Source of the DNA: Halorubrum depositum
GTDB lineage: Archaea > Halobacteriota > Halobacteria > Halobacteriales > Haloferacaceae
Assembly: GCF_007671725.1 (NCBI RefSeq)
Contig: NZ_VCNM01000001.1
Coordinates: forward strand, 620,001 to 684,000
DNA: 64,000 nucleotides
Direction: 5' to 3'
Both the position numbers and the translations under genes were made by a program. Shown piece after piece: positions 1 through 9,499 of this stretch. Numbering within the stretch: position 1 is the stretch's first letter; the number at the start of each line of letters is the position of its first letter. The notes under the pieces are model-generated. The model ran no database searches. It saw nothing but the letters and a program-made list of their open reading frames with translations, and had not been told where the DNA came from.

Positions 1-108
1 CCCGGAATCGGCCGAATCGGAGGCCGATGCCGACGTGCCGCCGAGACAGCCCGAAAGCGAGAGGGCGCCGCCGACACCGACGAGTTCCACGTAGCGCCGG
101 CGATCCAT
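1..108 (-). CDS. N-terminal fragment of a secreted lipoprotein
   Basis: The start codon lies at 106-108 on the minus strand and the gene runs off the left edge, so only 36 residues are visible. The protein begins MDRRRYVELVG, with a twin-arginine-like RRR, a hydrophobic stretch and a lipobox LSGC at about residues 18-21, followed by a Gly/Ser/Ala/Asp-rich linker. This is the usual haloarchaeal layout of a Tat-exported lipoprotein anchored outside the membrane, often a substrate-binding protein. The function cannot be told from what is visible. Confidence 0.75.
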   Translation of the reverse strand, partial: MDRRRYVELVGVGGALSLSGCLGGTSASASDSADSG

Positions 109-618
109 TGTCGGAGTAAACGTCACCGGCCACAAAACTGTTTTTAGATACCGATCGAGGTTACGTTACGGACGCGTATCGACGCGCGGTCGGCGAGAGC
201 GTGGATGCCGAGTTCGACGCCCGACGAGTGGCGCTCGCGTGCAGCCGGCACGTGCGATCGGGAACGCCGGTTCGGGTGTTCTCCGCGTGTCGCTCGAGGG
301 CGTAACGGGCGACGATTTCACGCAGGCGGGGAGCGGGGGTTTCGCACCGCGCTCGCGAGTGACCGGAGGGAATGAACGGGCACAGTGGGACTCCCGCGAG
401 CGACCGCAGGGAGCGAGGGGGAGTACACTGTGCTTGTGACGAATGAAGTGAGGAACGGGCACAGTGGGATTCGAACCAGAATCAGACGTGCTCGCTCGCT
501 GCTCCCGGCTCCGCCGCTCACTTACCGAGGTGCTCACTTCGTTCGCACCTCGCTTCGCTCGCTGCGCGCGACTGATGGGGTTCGAATCCCCTGCGAGCCG
601 GTTCGCTCGTCGCTGTAC
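109..618. other. Gene-free stretch beside tRNA-Arg, with tRNA relics
   Basis: I see no credible coding region here; the open frames lack codon bias and are by-products of high GC. The stretch holds two copies of the tRNA-Arg 3' end (378-390 and 457-477), a T-arm-like palindrome GGGGTTCGAATCCCC at 577-591, and a palindromic block at 380-433. Leftward of the tRNA gene is its 3' side, where integrating elements leave scars. Confidence 0.6.
378..477 (-). repeat. Repeated 3'-end fragments of tRNA-Arg
   Basis: The last 21 bases of tRNA-Arg (619-639 on the plus strand, starting GGGCACAGTGGGATTCGAAC) recur exactly at 457-477, and the last 13 nearly so at 378-390. The first copy sits in a palindrome: GCACAGTG at 380-387 pairs with CACTGTGC at 426-433, with an inner ACTCCC/GGGAGT pair. 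Duplicated tRNA 3' ends are typical att-site scars of tRNA-targeting integrases; that history is inference. Confidence 0.7.
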
Positions 619-692
619 GGGCACAGTGGGATTCGAACCCACGACCGTCGGATTAGAAGTCCGACGCTCTATCCGAGCTGAGCTATGTGCCC
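619..692 (-). tRNA. tRNA-Arg (anticodon UCU)
   Basis: Read on the minus strand, a 74-nt cloverleaf: acceptor GGGCACA pairs with TGTGCCC, the anticodon loop is CTTCTAA with anticodon TCT, and the T-arm has the GGTTCGAATCC core. No CCA is encoded, as usual in haloarchaea. Copies of its 3' end lie just downstream (see the repeat at 378-477). Confidence 0.95.
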
Positions 693-793
693 TCACCTCG
701 TCTTCTACCGCCCGATATAAAAAACGCCGACGGTTCGCCCCGGCGGGCGGCGTCAACAGCAGACCTAAGTCCGGCACGGGACTACCCCCGCCA

Positions 794-1396
794 ATGAACG
801 TCATCGGAACCGTCGGGCTCCCCGGGAGCGGGAAGGGGGAGGCGGCGAACGTGGCCGAGGCGGCGGACATCCCGGTCGTCGTCATGGGCGACGTGATCCG
901 GGCGGAGTGCCGCCGCCGCGGGCTCGACCCCGCCGAGCACCACGGCCGGATCGCGCGGGCGCTCCGCGAGGAGGAGGGCGACGACGCCATCGCCGCCCGC
1001 ACGCTCCCGCTGATCCGCGAGGCCGCCGCCGAGAGCGACCGCGACGCCGTCCTCGTCGACGGGCTGCGCTCCACCGTCGAGTTAGAGCGCTTCCGCGAGG
1101 CGTTCGGCGACGACTTCACGCTCGTGGCGATCCGGGCGCCGTTCGAACTGCGCGCCGATCGCCTCGACGCCCGCGGACGCGACGATTCCGACTCCGATCT
1201 GGAGGCGCTCCGCGAGCGCGACGCGCGCGAGATCGAACTCGGCCTGGGCGACACCCTGGAGCGCGCCGACGTCGAGGTCGACAACACGGGGACGCTCGAC
1301 GAGTTCCGGAGCCGCGTCCGGGAGGTGCTGGAGGTCGATGGAGACGCCGGGGGAGAGTCGACGGCGACCACGAACACCGGGGGTGAGTCTGCGTGA
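794..1396 (+). CDS. UPF0200-type NMP-kinase-like P-loop ATPase
   Basis: A 200-residue protein starting MNVIGTVGLPGSGKGE, with a Walker A motif GLPGSGKG at residues 8-15 and an overall plan like dephospho-CoA or adenylate kinases (UPF0200 family of archaea). The substrate is not established. The last 30 or so residues are a low-complexity Gly/Asp/Thr tail. The stop overlaps the GTG start of the next gene by 4 nt, so the two are probably one operon. The ATG at 794 was chosen because upstream codons in this frame run through the tRNA relic region. Confidence 0.85.
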   Translation: MNVIGTVGLPGSGKGEAANVAEAADIPVVVMGDVIRAECRRRGLDPAEHHGRIARALREEEGDDAIAARTLPLIREAAAESDRDAVLVDGLRSTVELERFREAFGDDFTLVAIRAPFELRADRLDARGRDDSDSDLEALRERDAREIELGLGDTLERADVEVDNTGTLDEFRSRVREVLEVDGDAGGESTATTNTGGESA

Positions 1397-1845
1397 TCTA
1401 CAGCGTCGACGTGCGGATCGAGGTCCCGGTCAACGACACGGAGGTGACAGACCGGGTCTTCGACGCGGTGCGGAACGTGTTCCCGGACGCGGAGCCGGTC
1501 CACGAGGACGGGAAGCTCGTCGCCGAGGCGCACACCCTCGACGCCTTCTCCGACGTGCTCCACGAACAGGAGATCCTCGACACGGCCCGCCGGGTGTTCC
1601 TGCGGAACAGCACCGACGAGGGGTTCGCCTTCTCGCTGAAGAAGCAGGCGGCGTTCGAGGGCGTCGTCAACTTCGCCGTCGGGGAGTCGGACGAGCTCGG
1701 CGAGATCGACGTCGACGTCCGCGTCCGCGAACCCGACGTCGAGTCGTTCATCGACTACGTCGCGCCGGAGACCGACGAGGGCCGGCCCGTCGACCCCGTC
1801 CGGGAGTACGGCGACCGCGTCGAGCCCGACGAGGGCGACTACTGA
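1393..1845 (+). CDS. UPF0201 (COG1325) RNA-binding protein
   Basis: A 150-residue protein starting from GTG (MIYSVDVRIEVPVNDTE) with the alpha/beta pattern of the archaeal COG1325 family, which has been predicted to bind RNA and to relate to the exosome neighbourhood. It overlaps the preceding kinase-like gene by GTGA, indicating translational coupling. The conserved core ends near residue 125 and an acidic tail follows. The role in the cell is inferred from the family only. Confidence 0.8.
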   Translation: MIYSVDVRIEVPVNDTEVTDRVFDAVRNVFPDAEPVHEDGKLVAEAHTLDAFSDVLHEQEILDTARRVFLRNSTDEGFAFSLKKQAAFEGVVNFAVGESDELGEIDVDVRVREPDVESFIDYVAPETDEGRPVDPVREYGDRVEPDEGDY

Positions 1846-1885
1846 ACGACGAGGGGCCGTCCGGACCGCCCGTTATACCGCTCTC

Positions 1886-2464
1886 TCAGTCGCTCAGCAG
1901 CGTCGCGCCCGCGCCGCCGATCGCGCCGAAGACCGCCGGGTACACCGCGCCCGCGAGCAGCACGGCGGTGATGAGATCGGGCGCGATCGTCGCCTCCCTG
2001 ACCGTGTGCCGGAAGAGGAACGCGCCGATCACGGCCAGCGGGAGGTAGCCGGCGACGACGAACGCACCGTTCTTCGCGCCGTCGGCCGGCTCGCGCTCCC
2101 CGGCGACCCGGCTCGCGACGAGCCCGGCGACGACCAGCAGGACGGGCGGAACGACGTACAGCAGGGTCAGCGAGCCGCCGTCGGCCTGCGAGATGAGGTT
2201 CGTCAGCTGCGACCCGCCGACCAGCGACGGCACCCGGGTCTCGACGAAGTGCCCGTTGTAGAACACCCAGCCGACCGCCTGCCACGTCGGGATGGGATCG
2301 CCGCCGAACAGCTCGGCGAAGACGTTGAACCCGGCCAGCTGGTCCTCTATCGCGCCGGCCTGCGTGACGTACGCGAACAGGTAGCCGAGGAGGTACGCAG
2401 CGGCGCCCGCGGCCGCGCCGCCGACGATTCCGCTCGTTCCGCTCGTTCGGTCGGGGACTGACAT
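1886..2464 (-). CDS. Haloarchaeal integral membrane protein of unknown function
   Basis: A 192-residue protein with about four to five hydrophobic segments: near residues 12-32, 85-105, 100-125, 135-155 and 165-190. The first loop (about 35-80) is external-looking and contains a Gly/Phe/Trp-rich stretch. I do not recognise a characterised family. It converges on the preceding operon, with about 40 bp between stops. Confidence 0.7.
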   Translation of the reverse strand: MSVPDRTSGTSGIVGGAAAGAAAYLLGYLFAYVTQAGAIEDQLAGFNVFAELFGGDPIPTWQAVGWVFYNGHFVETRVPSLVGGSQLTNLISQADGGSLTLLYVVPPVLLVVAGLVASRVAGEREPADGAKNGAFVVAGYLPLAVIGAFLFRHTVREATIAPDLITAVLLAGAVYPAVFGAIGGAGATLLSD

Positions 2465-2566
2465 GCACCCGGAGTCGTCTCGGCCGTGGTAAGTGTTTGT
2501 TGGCTCGCTACCGCGGGCGGAAAGAGGACTTTCAGGACCGAAAACCCCCGTCAGTGGCGGTATCGG

Positions 2567-3179
2567 TCACTCCGTCGCCTCGCGCCACTCGGCCTGCGAG
2601 ATCGTGTAGTGCACCTCGTCGTGGACGCTCCCGTCGAGGAAGGTGAGGGTGTTCCGCAGGCGGCCCTCGCGGCGGCCGCCGAAGCGGTCGACGTACCGCT
2701 CGACCGCCCGCCGCGAGTTGTCGTTGTCGGGGTGGTGGCTGACGGCGACCACATCCAGATCCAGATCGTCGAACGCGACCTCGACGAGCGCCGCGGCGCG
2801 CTCTCCGGAGTACCCCCGGCCCCAGAACCGCTTACGGAGCCACGTGCCGAGCTCGGCGGTCCGCCGCTCCCAGTCGACGGAGAAACCGCCGAAGCCGGCG
2901 ATCTCCCCGGCGCCGTCCTCGCCCTCGCGGGGGCGGATGACGTAGCTCCCGGTCTCGCCCTTAGCTCCCGGTCTCGCCCTCCTCCCACCGCTCGCGGCCG
3001 CGTTCGAGGAACTCGCGGGTCTCCTTTTTCGTCTCGTGGGGGTCCCACGTGACGTACTCCGTCACCTCGTCGATCCCGGGGTCCGACGAGCAGATCCGGT
3101 AACACGCGTCGAAGTCGACGTTCTCGGGGCGTCGGGACTCCAGTCGCAGCCGATCCGTCTCGATCGTCTCGGGGAACAT
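2567..3179 (-). pseudogene. GNAT (RimJ/RimL-type) acetyltransferase broken by a 19-bp duplication
   Basis: The gene begins MFPETIETDRLRLESRRPENVD (ATG at 3177-3179), the classic RimJ/RimL start, and would end at 2567. After the residues EEGETGS the frame meets a TAA inside the second copy of a 19-bp tandem repeat (2943-2961 and 2962-2980). Removing one copy restores one continuous frame reading YVIRPREGED, then the acetyl-CoA-binding region (RKRFWGRGYSGERAAALVE) and a normal C terminus ending SQAEWREATE, about 197 residues. The break therefore looks recent, with no other decay. A sequencing or assembly artefact is possible. Confidence 0.9.
2943..2980. repeat. 19-bp perfect tandem duplication inside the acetyltransferase gene
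   Basis: TAGCTCCCGGTCTCGCCCT occurs twice head to tail at 2943-2961 and 2962-2980. Because 19 is not a multiple of three it shifts the frame and brings in a TAA stop on the minus strand. Replication slippage would explain it, and slippage back would repair the gene. Confidence 0.97.
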
Positions 3180-3282
3180 GGCGGCCCCTCTCGGGGGAAT
3201 CGCCAAAAAGGATCCCCGGGAGTGAGACGCGTTCACATTTTACAGGGAGCGGGAGACGGCGACGGCAGCGAGAGCGCCCTCG

Positions 3283-4200
3283 TCAGGCGATCCCGCGCCT
3301 GCGGAGCGCCGACCGGAGCGCCGCCCGCTTCACGAGCGCGAAGCCGACGCAGATGATCAGGAAGCCGGCGACCGTGTTGAGCGTGATCCCCTCGCTCAGG
3401 AACACCCAGCCGGCGACCGCGGCGAAGATCGGGGCGACGTACGAGACGAGGTTGATCTCGATGGGCCCGAGCCGGTCGAGCAGGTCGAAGTAGATGAGGA
3501 AGCCGAGCCCGCTGGCGGCGATCGACAGGTACGCCAGCGCCAGTATTCCCTCGGTCGTCCACGAGACGGCGGCGACCGACTCGCCGAGCCCGACCGACAG
3601 CGCGTGCATCAGCAGGGCGCCGGCGATCATCGACCACGCCTCCATCGTCTCAATGGAGATGTCGGCGTCCGACGCGCGGGTGAGCACCGACCCGAGCGCG
3701 AACGAGGCCGCCGCGAGCAACACGAGGAGCTTCGCGACCGTGCCGCCGCCGGTCAGGTTCGTGGGGTCGGGCGCGGCCAGCACGACCGCGCCGACGAGGC
3801 CGACGAGGAGACCGATCACGCCGACGGCGGTCAGCCGCTCGGAGGGGAGGAACGCCCGGGCGAAGACGGTGGTCAGCACGGGCGAGAGGCTGACGATCAC
3901 GGCCGCGACCGCGCTCGTCACGGCGGGGTCGGTCTCGCCGATGAAGAGGAACGCGTGGTAGGCGGCGATGATCAGCGTCGCGCCGACCGCGACGACGGCC
4001 CACTCGTCGCGCCCCCGGGGGATCGGGTCGTCGACGACGTACGCGGCGTACGCGAGCATGACGACGCCGGCGACGTCGTACCTGAGCGCGGCGAACAGCA
4101 CCGGCGGGAAGTACGCGAGGCCGGCCTTGATCGCCATGAACGCGGAGCCCCAGACGGCGGCGAGGACGAGGAACAACGCGAGGTCCCGTGCTCGGCTCAC
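3283..4200 (-). CDS. EamA/DMT-superfamily transporter
   Basis: About ten hydrophobic helices in two EamA repeats (305 residues from a GTG start, VSRARDLALFLVLAAVWGSAF). The WGSAFMAIKAGL motif in helix 1 and GPIEINLVSYVAPIFAAVAG in the second repeat are typical of the family. Substrates are usually amino acids or metabolites; this one is unknown. The GTG at 4200 is preceded by GGAGGAGG and by a TATA-like TTTTGAAC about 29 nt upstream; a TTG further upstream (4227) is less likely because it lies inside that promoter. Confidence 0.85.
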   Translation of the reverse strand: MSRARDLALFLVLAAVWGSAFMAIKAGLAYFPPVLFAALRYDVAGVVMLAYAAYVVDDPIPRGRDEWAVVAVGATLIIAAYHAFLFIGETDPAVTSAVAAVIVSLSPVLTTVFARAFLPSERLTAVGVIGLLVGLVGAVVLAAPDPTNLTGGGTVAKLLVLLAAASFALGSVLTRASDADISIETMEAWSMIAGALLMHALSVGLGESVAAVSWTTEGILALAYLSIAASGLGFLIYFDLLDRLGPIEINLVSYVAPIFAAVAGWVFLSEGITLNTVAGFLIICVGFALVKRAALRSALRRRGIA

Positions 4201-4299
4201 AGGCGTCCTCCTCCGGCGGCGGTTCAAAAGGTTCCGGAAGCGGCCGGTCGTGCTGGGAGACGGACGTGCGGGAGACGTGGGAGCGCCAACGGCGGCGCG

Positions 4300-4971
4300 C
4301 TACCGGACTCGGTACCGGTCGGCGTCGCCGTCGGCCTCGCGGGCGAGGACGCCGACGTCGGCGAGGCGGCCGAGCGCGTCGTCGACGGTCCCCTCGCGGG
4401 CGCCGACCTCGTCGGCCACGGCCGCGGGCGTGCCGTCCGTCTCGATCACCGCGGCGAGGATCGCGGCGTAGAACCGGCTGTCGGCCTCGGTGCCGAGCCG
4501 CTCGTCGATCTTCGCGAGCGTGTCCTCGACCCGCCCCTGCACCCACCGCTGGGCAAGAGAGAGCTCGCGGTCGAGGTCCTGGAGGCGGGCGTACTCCCCC
4601 GCGAGGTCGGCGATGTCGTTCGACGTGCCCGACCCGTCGGGGGCCTCGATACTGAGGTGGGGACACCGCCCGGACATGTCGAGGCTGTTCTTGGCCGGGT
4701 AGGCGCTCTTCGCGCCGAAGCCGTACGGGGAGACGCTGACCTCCAGCCTGAGGCTGCGGGTGATACGGAAGTACTTCCGGCGCTGGTCGTCCGTCGTCGA
4801 CTCGATCAGGCCCGCCTCCTCGAGCTTTCGCAAGTGGTCGATGACGGCCTTCGGGCTCACGTCGAGGTACTCCGAGATCTCCGTGACGTAGCAGGGCTTG
4901 GTCGCGAGCAGCCGGAGGATGCGCCGCCGGTTCTCGTTCCCGAGGAGATCGAGCAGTACCGCGGAGTCCAT
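4300..4971 (-). CDS. ArsR-family winged-helix regulator
   Basis: A 223-residue protein with an N-terminal winged helix: NENRRRILRLLATKPCYVTE then ISEYLDVSPKAVIDHLRKLE, the recognition helix, at about residues 12-60. A long C-terminal part includes a helical stretch (about 128-165) and a second HTH-like segment near the end. It is divergent from gpmI, with about 170 bp between starts, so it could act on that promoter, but no operator is evident. Effector unknown. Confidence 0.8.
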   Translation of the reverse strand: MDSAVLLDLLGNENRRRILRLLATKPCYVTEISEYLDVSPKAVIDHLRKLEEAGLIESTTDDQRRKYFRITRSLRLEVSVSPYGFGAKSAYPAKNSLDMSGRCPHLSIEAPDGSGTSNDIADLAGEYARLQDLDRELSLAQRWVQGRVEDTLAKIDERLGTEADSRFYAAILAAVIETDGTPAAVADEVGAREGTVDDALGRLADVGVLAREADGDADRYRVR

Positions 4972-5138
4972 TAACGTATGGTTAGCGTCCAGAGCGTAAA
5001 AGGCTGACTTCCGGAGCGCGGCGCGGCCGGCTCCCGTCCCGGGGTTCGCTCCCCGTCGCCGCGGGTCGGCGTCGGGTGGCCGCCGCCGGAATTCGGCCGG
5101 AGCGAAGGGTAGTTACCCCGGGGAGCGGAACGGGGCGT

Positions 5139-6716
5139 ATGGAGACGGCACTTATCGTCCTCGACGGCTGGGGACTCGGGAGCGGCGCGAGAGGCGGCGA
5201 CGGCGAGGACGGCGAGACGGTCGACCCCTCCGGGCGACCGGCCGGCCGGGACGCGGTCGCGGTCGCCGACACCCCGGCGTTCGACGACGCGACCGAGCGC
5301 GGCGCCGACGGCCGGCTCGTCGTCCACGGGCGGCGCGTGGGGCTCCCCGAGGGTCAGATGGGGAACTCCGAGGTGGGCCACCTGAACATCGGCGCGGGGC
5401 GCGTCGTCAAGCAGTCGTACACCCGGATCACCGACGCGCTCGCCGAGGGGTCGCTCTCGGACAACGACGCGATCGCGGGGGCGCTGGAGCACGCGAAGTC
5501 GACGGGCGGGCGGGTCCACCTCATGGGGCTCGTCTCCGACGGCGGCGTCCACTCCGACGTCGAGCACCTGCTCGCGCTGATCGACGCCGCGGCCGACGCC
5601 GGAGTGCCCGCGACCACCCACGCGTTCACGGACGGCCGCGACACGGCCCCCGAGATCGCCGACCGCTTCCTCGCCGAGGTGGAGGCGAAGGCCGCGGAGC
5701 GCGGGACCGGCCGCGTCGCGACCGTCACGGGGCGCTACCACGCGATGGACCGCGACGAGAACTGGGAGCGGACGCGGAAGGCGTACGACGCGATCGTCGA
5801 GCGCGAGGCGCCCCACCGAGCCGACACGGCAGTCGAGGCCGCGACCGAAGCACACGCGCGCGGCGAGACCGACGAGTTCATCGAGCCGACGCTCGTCGAC
5901 GAGGAACCCGCGCTGGCCGACGGCGACGCGGTGATCTTCTTCAACTTCCGGGCGGACCGCGCCCGCCAGCTCGTCCGGCTGCTCACCGACACCCGGCCCG
6001 AGTGGGAGTTCGAGCTCGACCAGCCGGACGTCCGGCTGACGACGGTGACCGAGTACGACGAGACGTTCGAGTTCCCAGTGGCGTTCCCGCCGGAGATCCC
6101 CGAGAACACGATCGGCGAGGTCGTCGCCGACGCGGGGCTCACGCAGCTCCGGATCGCCGAGTCGGAGAAGTACCCGCACGTCACCTACTTTCTCAACGGC
6201 GGTCGCGAGGTGAAGTTCCCGGGCGAACTGCGCGAGATCGTGGAGAGCCCCGACGTCTCCACGTACGACCAGCAGCCGGAGATGTCGGCCCCCGAGCTCA
6301 CCGACGAGGCGATCGGGATCATCGACGACGAGGACCCCGACCTGATGGTCCTCAACTACGCGAACCCGGACATGGTCGGCCACACCGGCGACTTCGACGC
6401 CGCGGTCGAGGCGGTCGAGGCGGTCGACGCGCAGCTCGACCGGCTCCTCGACGCGGTCGCCGACGCGGGCGGGCACGCCGTGGTGACGGCCGACCACGGC
6501 AACGCCGACGACATGGGGACGCCCGAGGACCCCCACACCGCCCACACGTTCAACCCGGTCCCGTTCGTCTACCTGACCCCCGACAGCGACGACGGCGGGC
6601 GCGCGGTCCGCGAGGGCGGCTCGCTGTGCGACATCGCCCCGACGCTCGTGGACCTGATCGGGCTCGACCGCCCCGCGGAGATGACCGGCGAGCCGCTCCT
6701 TTCTGATAAACGATAA
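5139..6716 (+). CDS. gpmI: 2,3-bisphosphoglycerate-independent phosphoglycerate mutase
   Basis: Interconverts 3- and 2-phosphoglycerate in glycolysis and gluconeogenesis. The 525-residue protein starts METALIVLDGWGL, with metal ligand D9, and has the catalytic serine in GQMGNSEVGHLNIGAGR at about residue 77. The C-terminal metal ligands are seen in NPDMVGHTG and TADHGNADDM. An acidic, Gly-rich insert of about 28 residues follows the first motif and moves the serine later than in typical family members. Alkaline-phosphatase superfamily, manganese-dependent by family knowledge. Confidence 0.95.
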   Translation: METALIVLDGWGLGSGARGGDGEDGETVDPSGRPAGRDAVAVADTPAFDDATERGADGRLVVHGRRVGLPEGQMGNSEVGHLNIGAGRVVKQSYTRITDALAEGSLSDNDAIAGALEHAKSTGGRVHLMGLVSDGGVHSDVEHLLALIDAAADAGVPATTHAFTDGRDTAPEIADRFLAEVEAKAAERGTGRVATVTGRYHAMDRDENWERTRKAYDAIVEREAPHRADTAVEAATEAHARGETDEFIEPTLVDEEPALADGDAVIFFNFRADRARQLVRLLTDTRPEWEFELDQPDVRLTTVTEYDETFEFPVAFPPEIPENTIGEVVADAGLTQLRIAESEKYPHVTYFLNGGREVKFPGELREIVESPDVSTYDQQPEMSAPELTDEAIGIIDDEDPDLMVLNYANPDMVGHTGDFDAAVEAVEAVDAQLDRLLDAVADAGGHAVVTADHGNADDMGTPEDPHTAHTFNPVPFVYLTPDSDDGGRAVREGGSLCDIAPTLVDLIGLDRPAEMTGEPLLSDKR

Positions 6717-6779
6717 ACTCCGGGTATATTTTCGTCGGTTCCACGGCCATTTAAGAGCGTCACCGGTCTCTGATCGATC

Positions 6780-7922
<1,143 letters not shown>

Positions 7923-7969
7923 GCCGACGCGGCAGCGGTTTTTTCACCGTTCGGCGCGGTTAAACGAGT

Positions 7970-8554
7970 ATGACCGATCCCGACGCCGACGCGCCCGACG
8001 CGGCGGACGACGACGGTCCCGTCGCCGTCCTGCTGGACGTGTTACCGAACGGGCGACCGGACGACGACCGGCCGCCGTCGCGGAAGTCGCCGGTCGCCTA
8101 CGGCCTCGGGACCGACTCCTTCCGGCTGTACGAGCTCTCGCTCGACGACGAGGCCGACGTCTCCGTGAGCGATCGGCTTGCGCTCGACGGGCCGACGGTC
8201 GGCCGGTACCGCGAGGTGTCGTACGACGACCTCACACGGAACGCGGCCGCGGAGGTGGAGTACGCCGTCGAGGAGATCGTCGAGGCCGACGAGGAGCGCT
8301 TCGTCGACTTCTACAACGAGGCCGGGCCGATCACCCTCCGCCTCCACCAGCTCAACCTCCTCCCCGGCGTCGGCAAGCAGCTCCGGAACAACGTCCTCGA
8401 CGAGCGCAAGCGCGGCCCCTTTGAGAGCTTCGCGGAGGTGTCCGAGCGCGTCTCGGGGCTCCACCGCCCGCGGGAGGTGATCGTCGAACGGATCGTCGAG
8501 GAGATCCGCGAGGACGACCTGAAGTACAGGACGTTCGCCGGCCGCGAGGAGTGA
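7970..8554 (+). CDS. DUF655 nucleic-acid-binding protein
   Basis: A 194-residue member of the archaeal DUF655 (COG1491) family. The middle reads [23 protein letters not shown], a helix-hairpin-helix of the kind that binds nucleic acid. Its place directly before ksgA and hemK is conserved across archaea and points to ribosome biogenesis or translation. Here the usual upstream rpl21e and rpoF genes are absent, replaced by the thiolase. The N-terminal 25 residues are acidic and low-complexity. Confidence 0.88.
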   Translation: MTDPDADAPDAADDDGPVAVLLDVLPNGRPDDDRPPSRKSPVAYGLGTDSFRLYELSLDDEADVSVSDRLALDGPTVGRYREVSYDDLTRNAAAEVEYAVEEIVEADEERFVDFYNEAGPITLRLHQLNLLPGVGKQLRNNVLDERKRGPFESFAEVSERVSGLHRPREVIVERIVEEIREDDLKYRTFAGREE

Positions 8555-8599
8555 TCCTCGAAACGGGACTTTTACCCGGAGCGCCGGTCTATCGCGGCC

Positions 8600-9499
8600 A
8601 TGACCGACCTATCGACGGGTGAGGCCGCGGCGTACGGGGACCGCGACCCCGACGCCCTCGCGCGGCGCGCCGGGGAGCGCGCGAACCCCGACCGCGACCA
8701 GCACTTCCTCGTCGACGACCGCGTGCTCGACCGGATCCCGGGGTACCTGCCGGACGACGCGGACGCGAGTCACCTGCTGGAGATCGGCGGGGGCGCGGGC
8801 GCGCTCACCGACCGGCTGCTGGCGGCGATTACCGCCGAGGATCGAGACGCTCCCGGCCGCCTCTCCGTGATCGAGCGCGACGGAACCTTCGCCGCCTTCC
8901 TCCGCGAGGAGTTCGCGGCCGCGGTCGACGACGGCCTCCTCGACGTGATCGAGGGCGACGCGCTCGACGTCGATATCCCGCCGTTCACCGCCTGCGTCGC
9001 CAACCTCCCGTACGGCGTCTCCTCCGAGATCGCCTTCCGACTGCTCCCGGAGGGGAGGCCGCTCGTGTTGATGTTCCAGGCCGAGTTCGCCGAGCGGATG
9101 GTGGCGTCCGCGGGCGAGTCGGAGTACGGCCGCCTCTCGGTGTCCGCCCAGCACTACGCCGCCGTCGAGATCGTCGAGCGCGTCCCGAAGGAGGCGTTCG
9201 ACCCGCAGCCCGCCGTCGAGAGCGCCGTCGTCCGGTGTACGCCCCGCGACCCCGACTACGAGGTCGGCGACGAGGCGTTCTTCCTCCGGTTCGTGAAGGC
9301 GCTGTTCACCCAGCGGCGTAAGACGGTGCGGAACGCGATCCGGAACACCGGCCATATCTCCGGGCTCGACGAGCCCGAGGCCGTCGTCGAGGCCGCCGAC
9401 GAGGAGCTGCTCCGCCGGCGCCCCGGCACGCTGGAGCCGAGCGCGTTCGCCGCGCTGGCGGAGCTGGCCCGCGAGCACGGCGCGCCGACCGAGGTGTGA
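8600..9499 (+). CDS. ksgA: 16S rRNA dimethyladenosine transferase
   Basis: Dimethylates two adjacent adenines near the 3' end of 16S rRNA during small-subunit assembly (RsmA/Dim1 family). The 299-residue protein contains NPDRDQHFLVDDRVLDRI, the SAM motif LEIGGGAGALTDRLL, and the catalytic NLPYGVSSEI. A C-terminal helical domain with KALFTQRRKTVRNAI is typical of KsgA. The stop overlaps the GTG of the next gene by 4 nt. Confidence 0.95.
   Translation: MTDLSTGEAAAYGDRDPDALARRAGERANPDRDQHFLVDDRVLDRIPGYLPDDADASHLLEIGGGAGALTDRLLAAITAEDRDAPGRLSVIERDGTFAAFLREEFAAAVDDGLLDVIEGDALDVDIPPFTACVANLPYGVSSEIAFRLLPEGRPLVLMFQAEFAERMVASAGESEYGRLSVSAQHYAAVEIVERVPKEAFDPQPAVESAVVRCTPRDPDYEVGDEAFFLRFVKALFTQRRKTVRNAIRNTGHISGLDEPEAVVEAADEELLRRRPGTLEPSAFAALAELAREHGAPTEV

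Noticed and set aside
166-1563. 465-residue minus-strand frame across tRNA-Arg
   Set aside because: It crosses a tRNA and lies antisense to two conserved genes; Arg/Ser-rich shadow.
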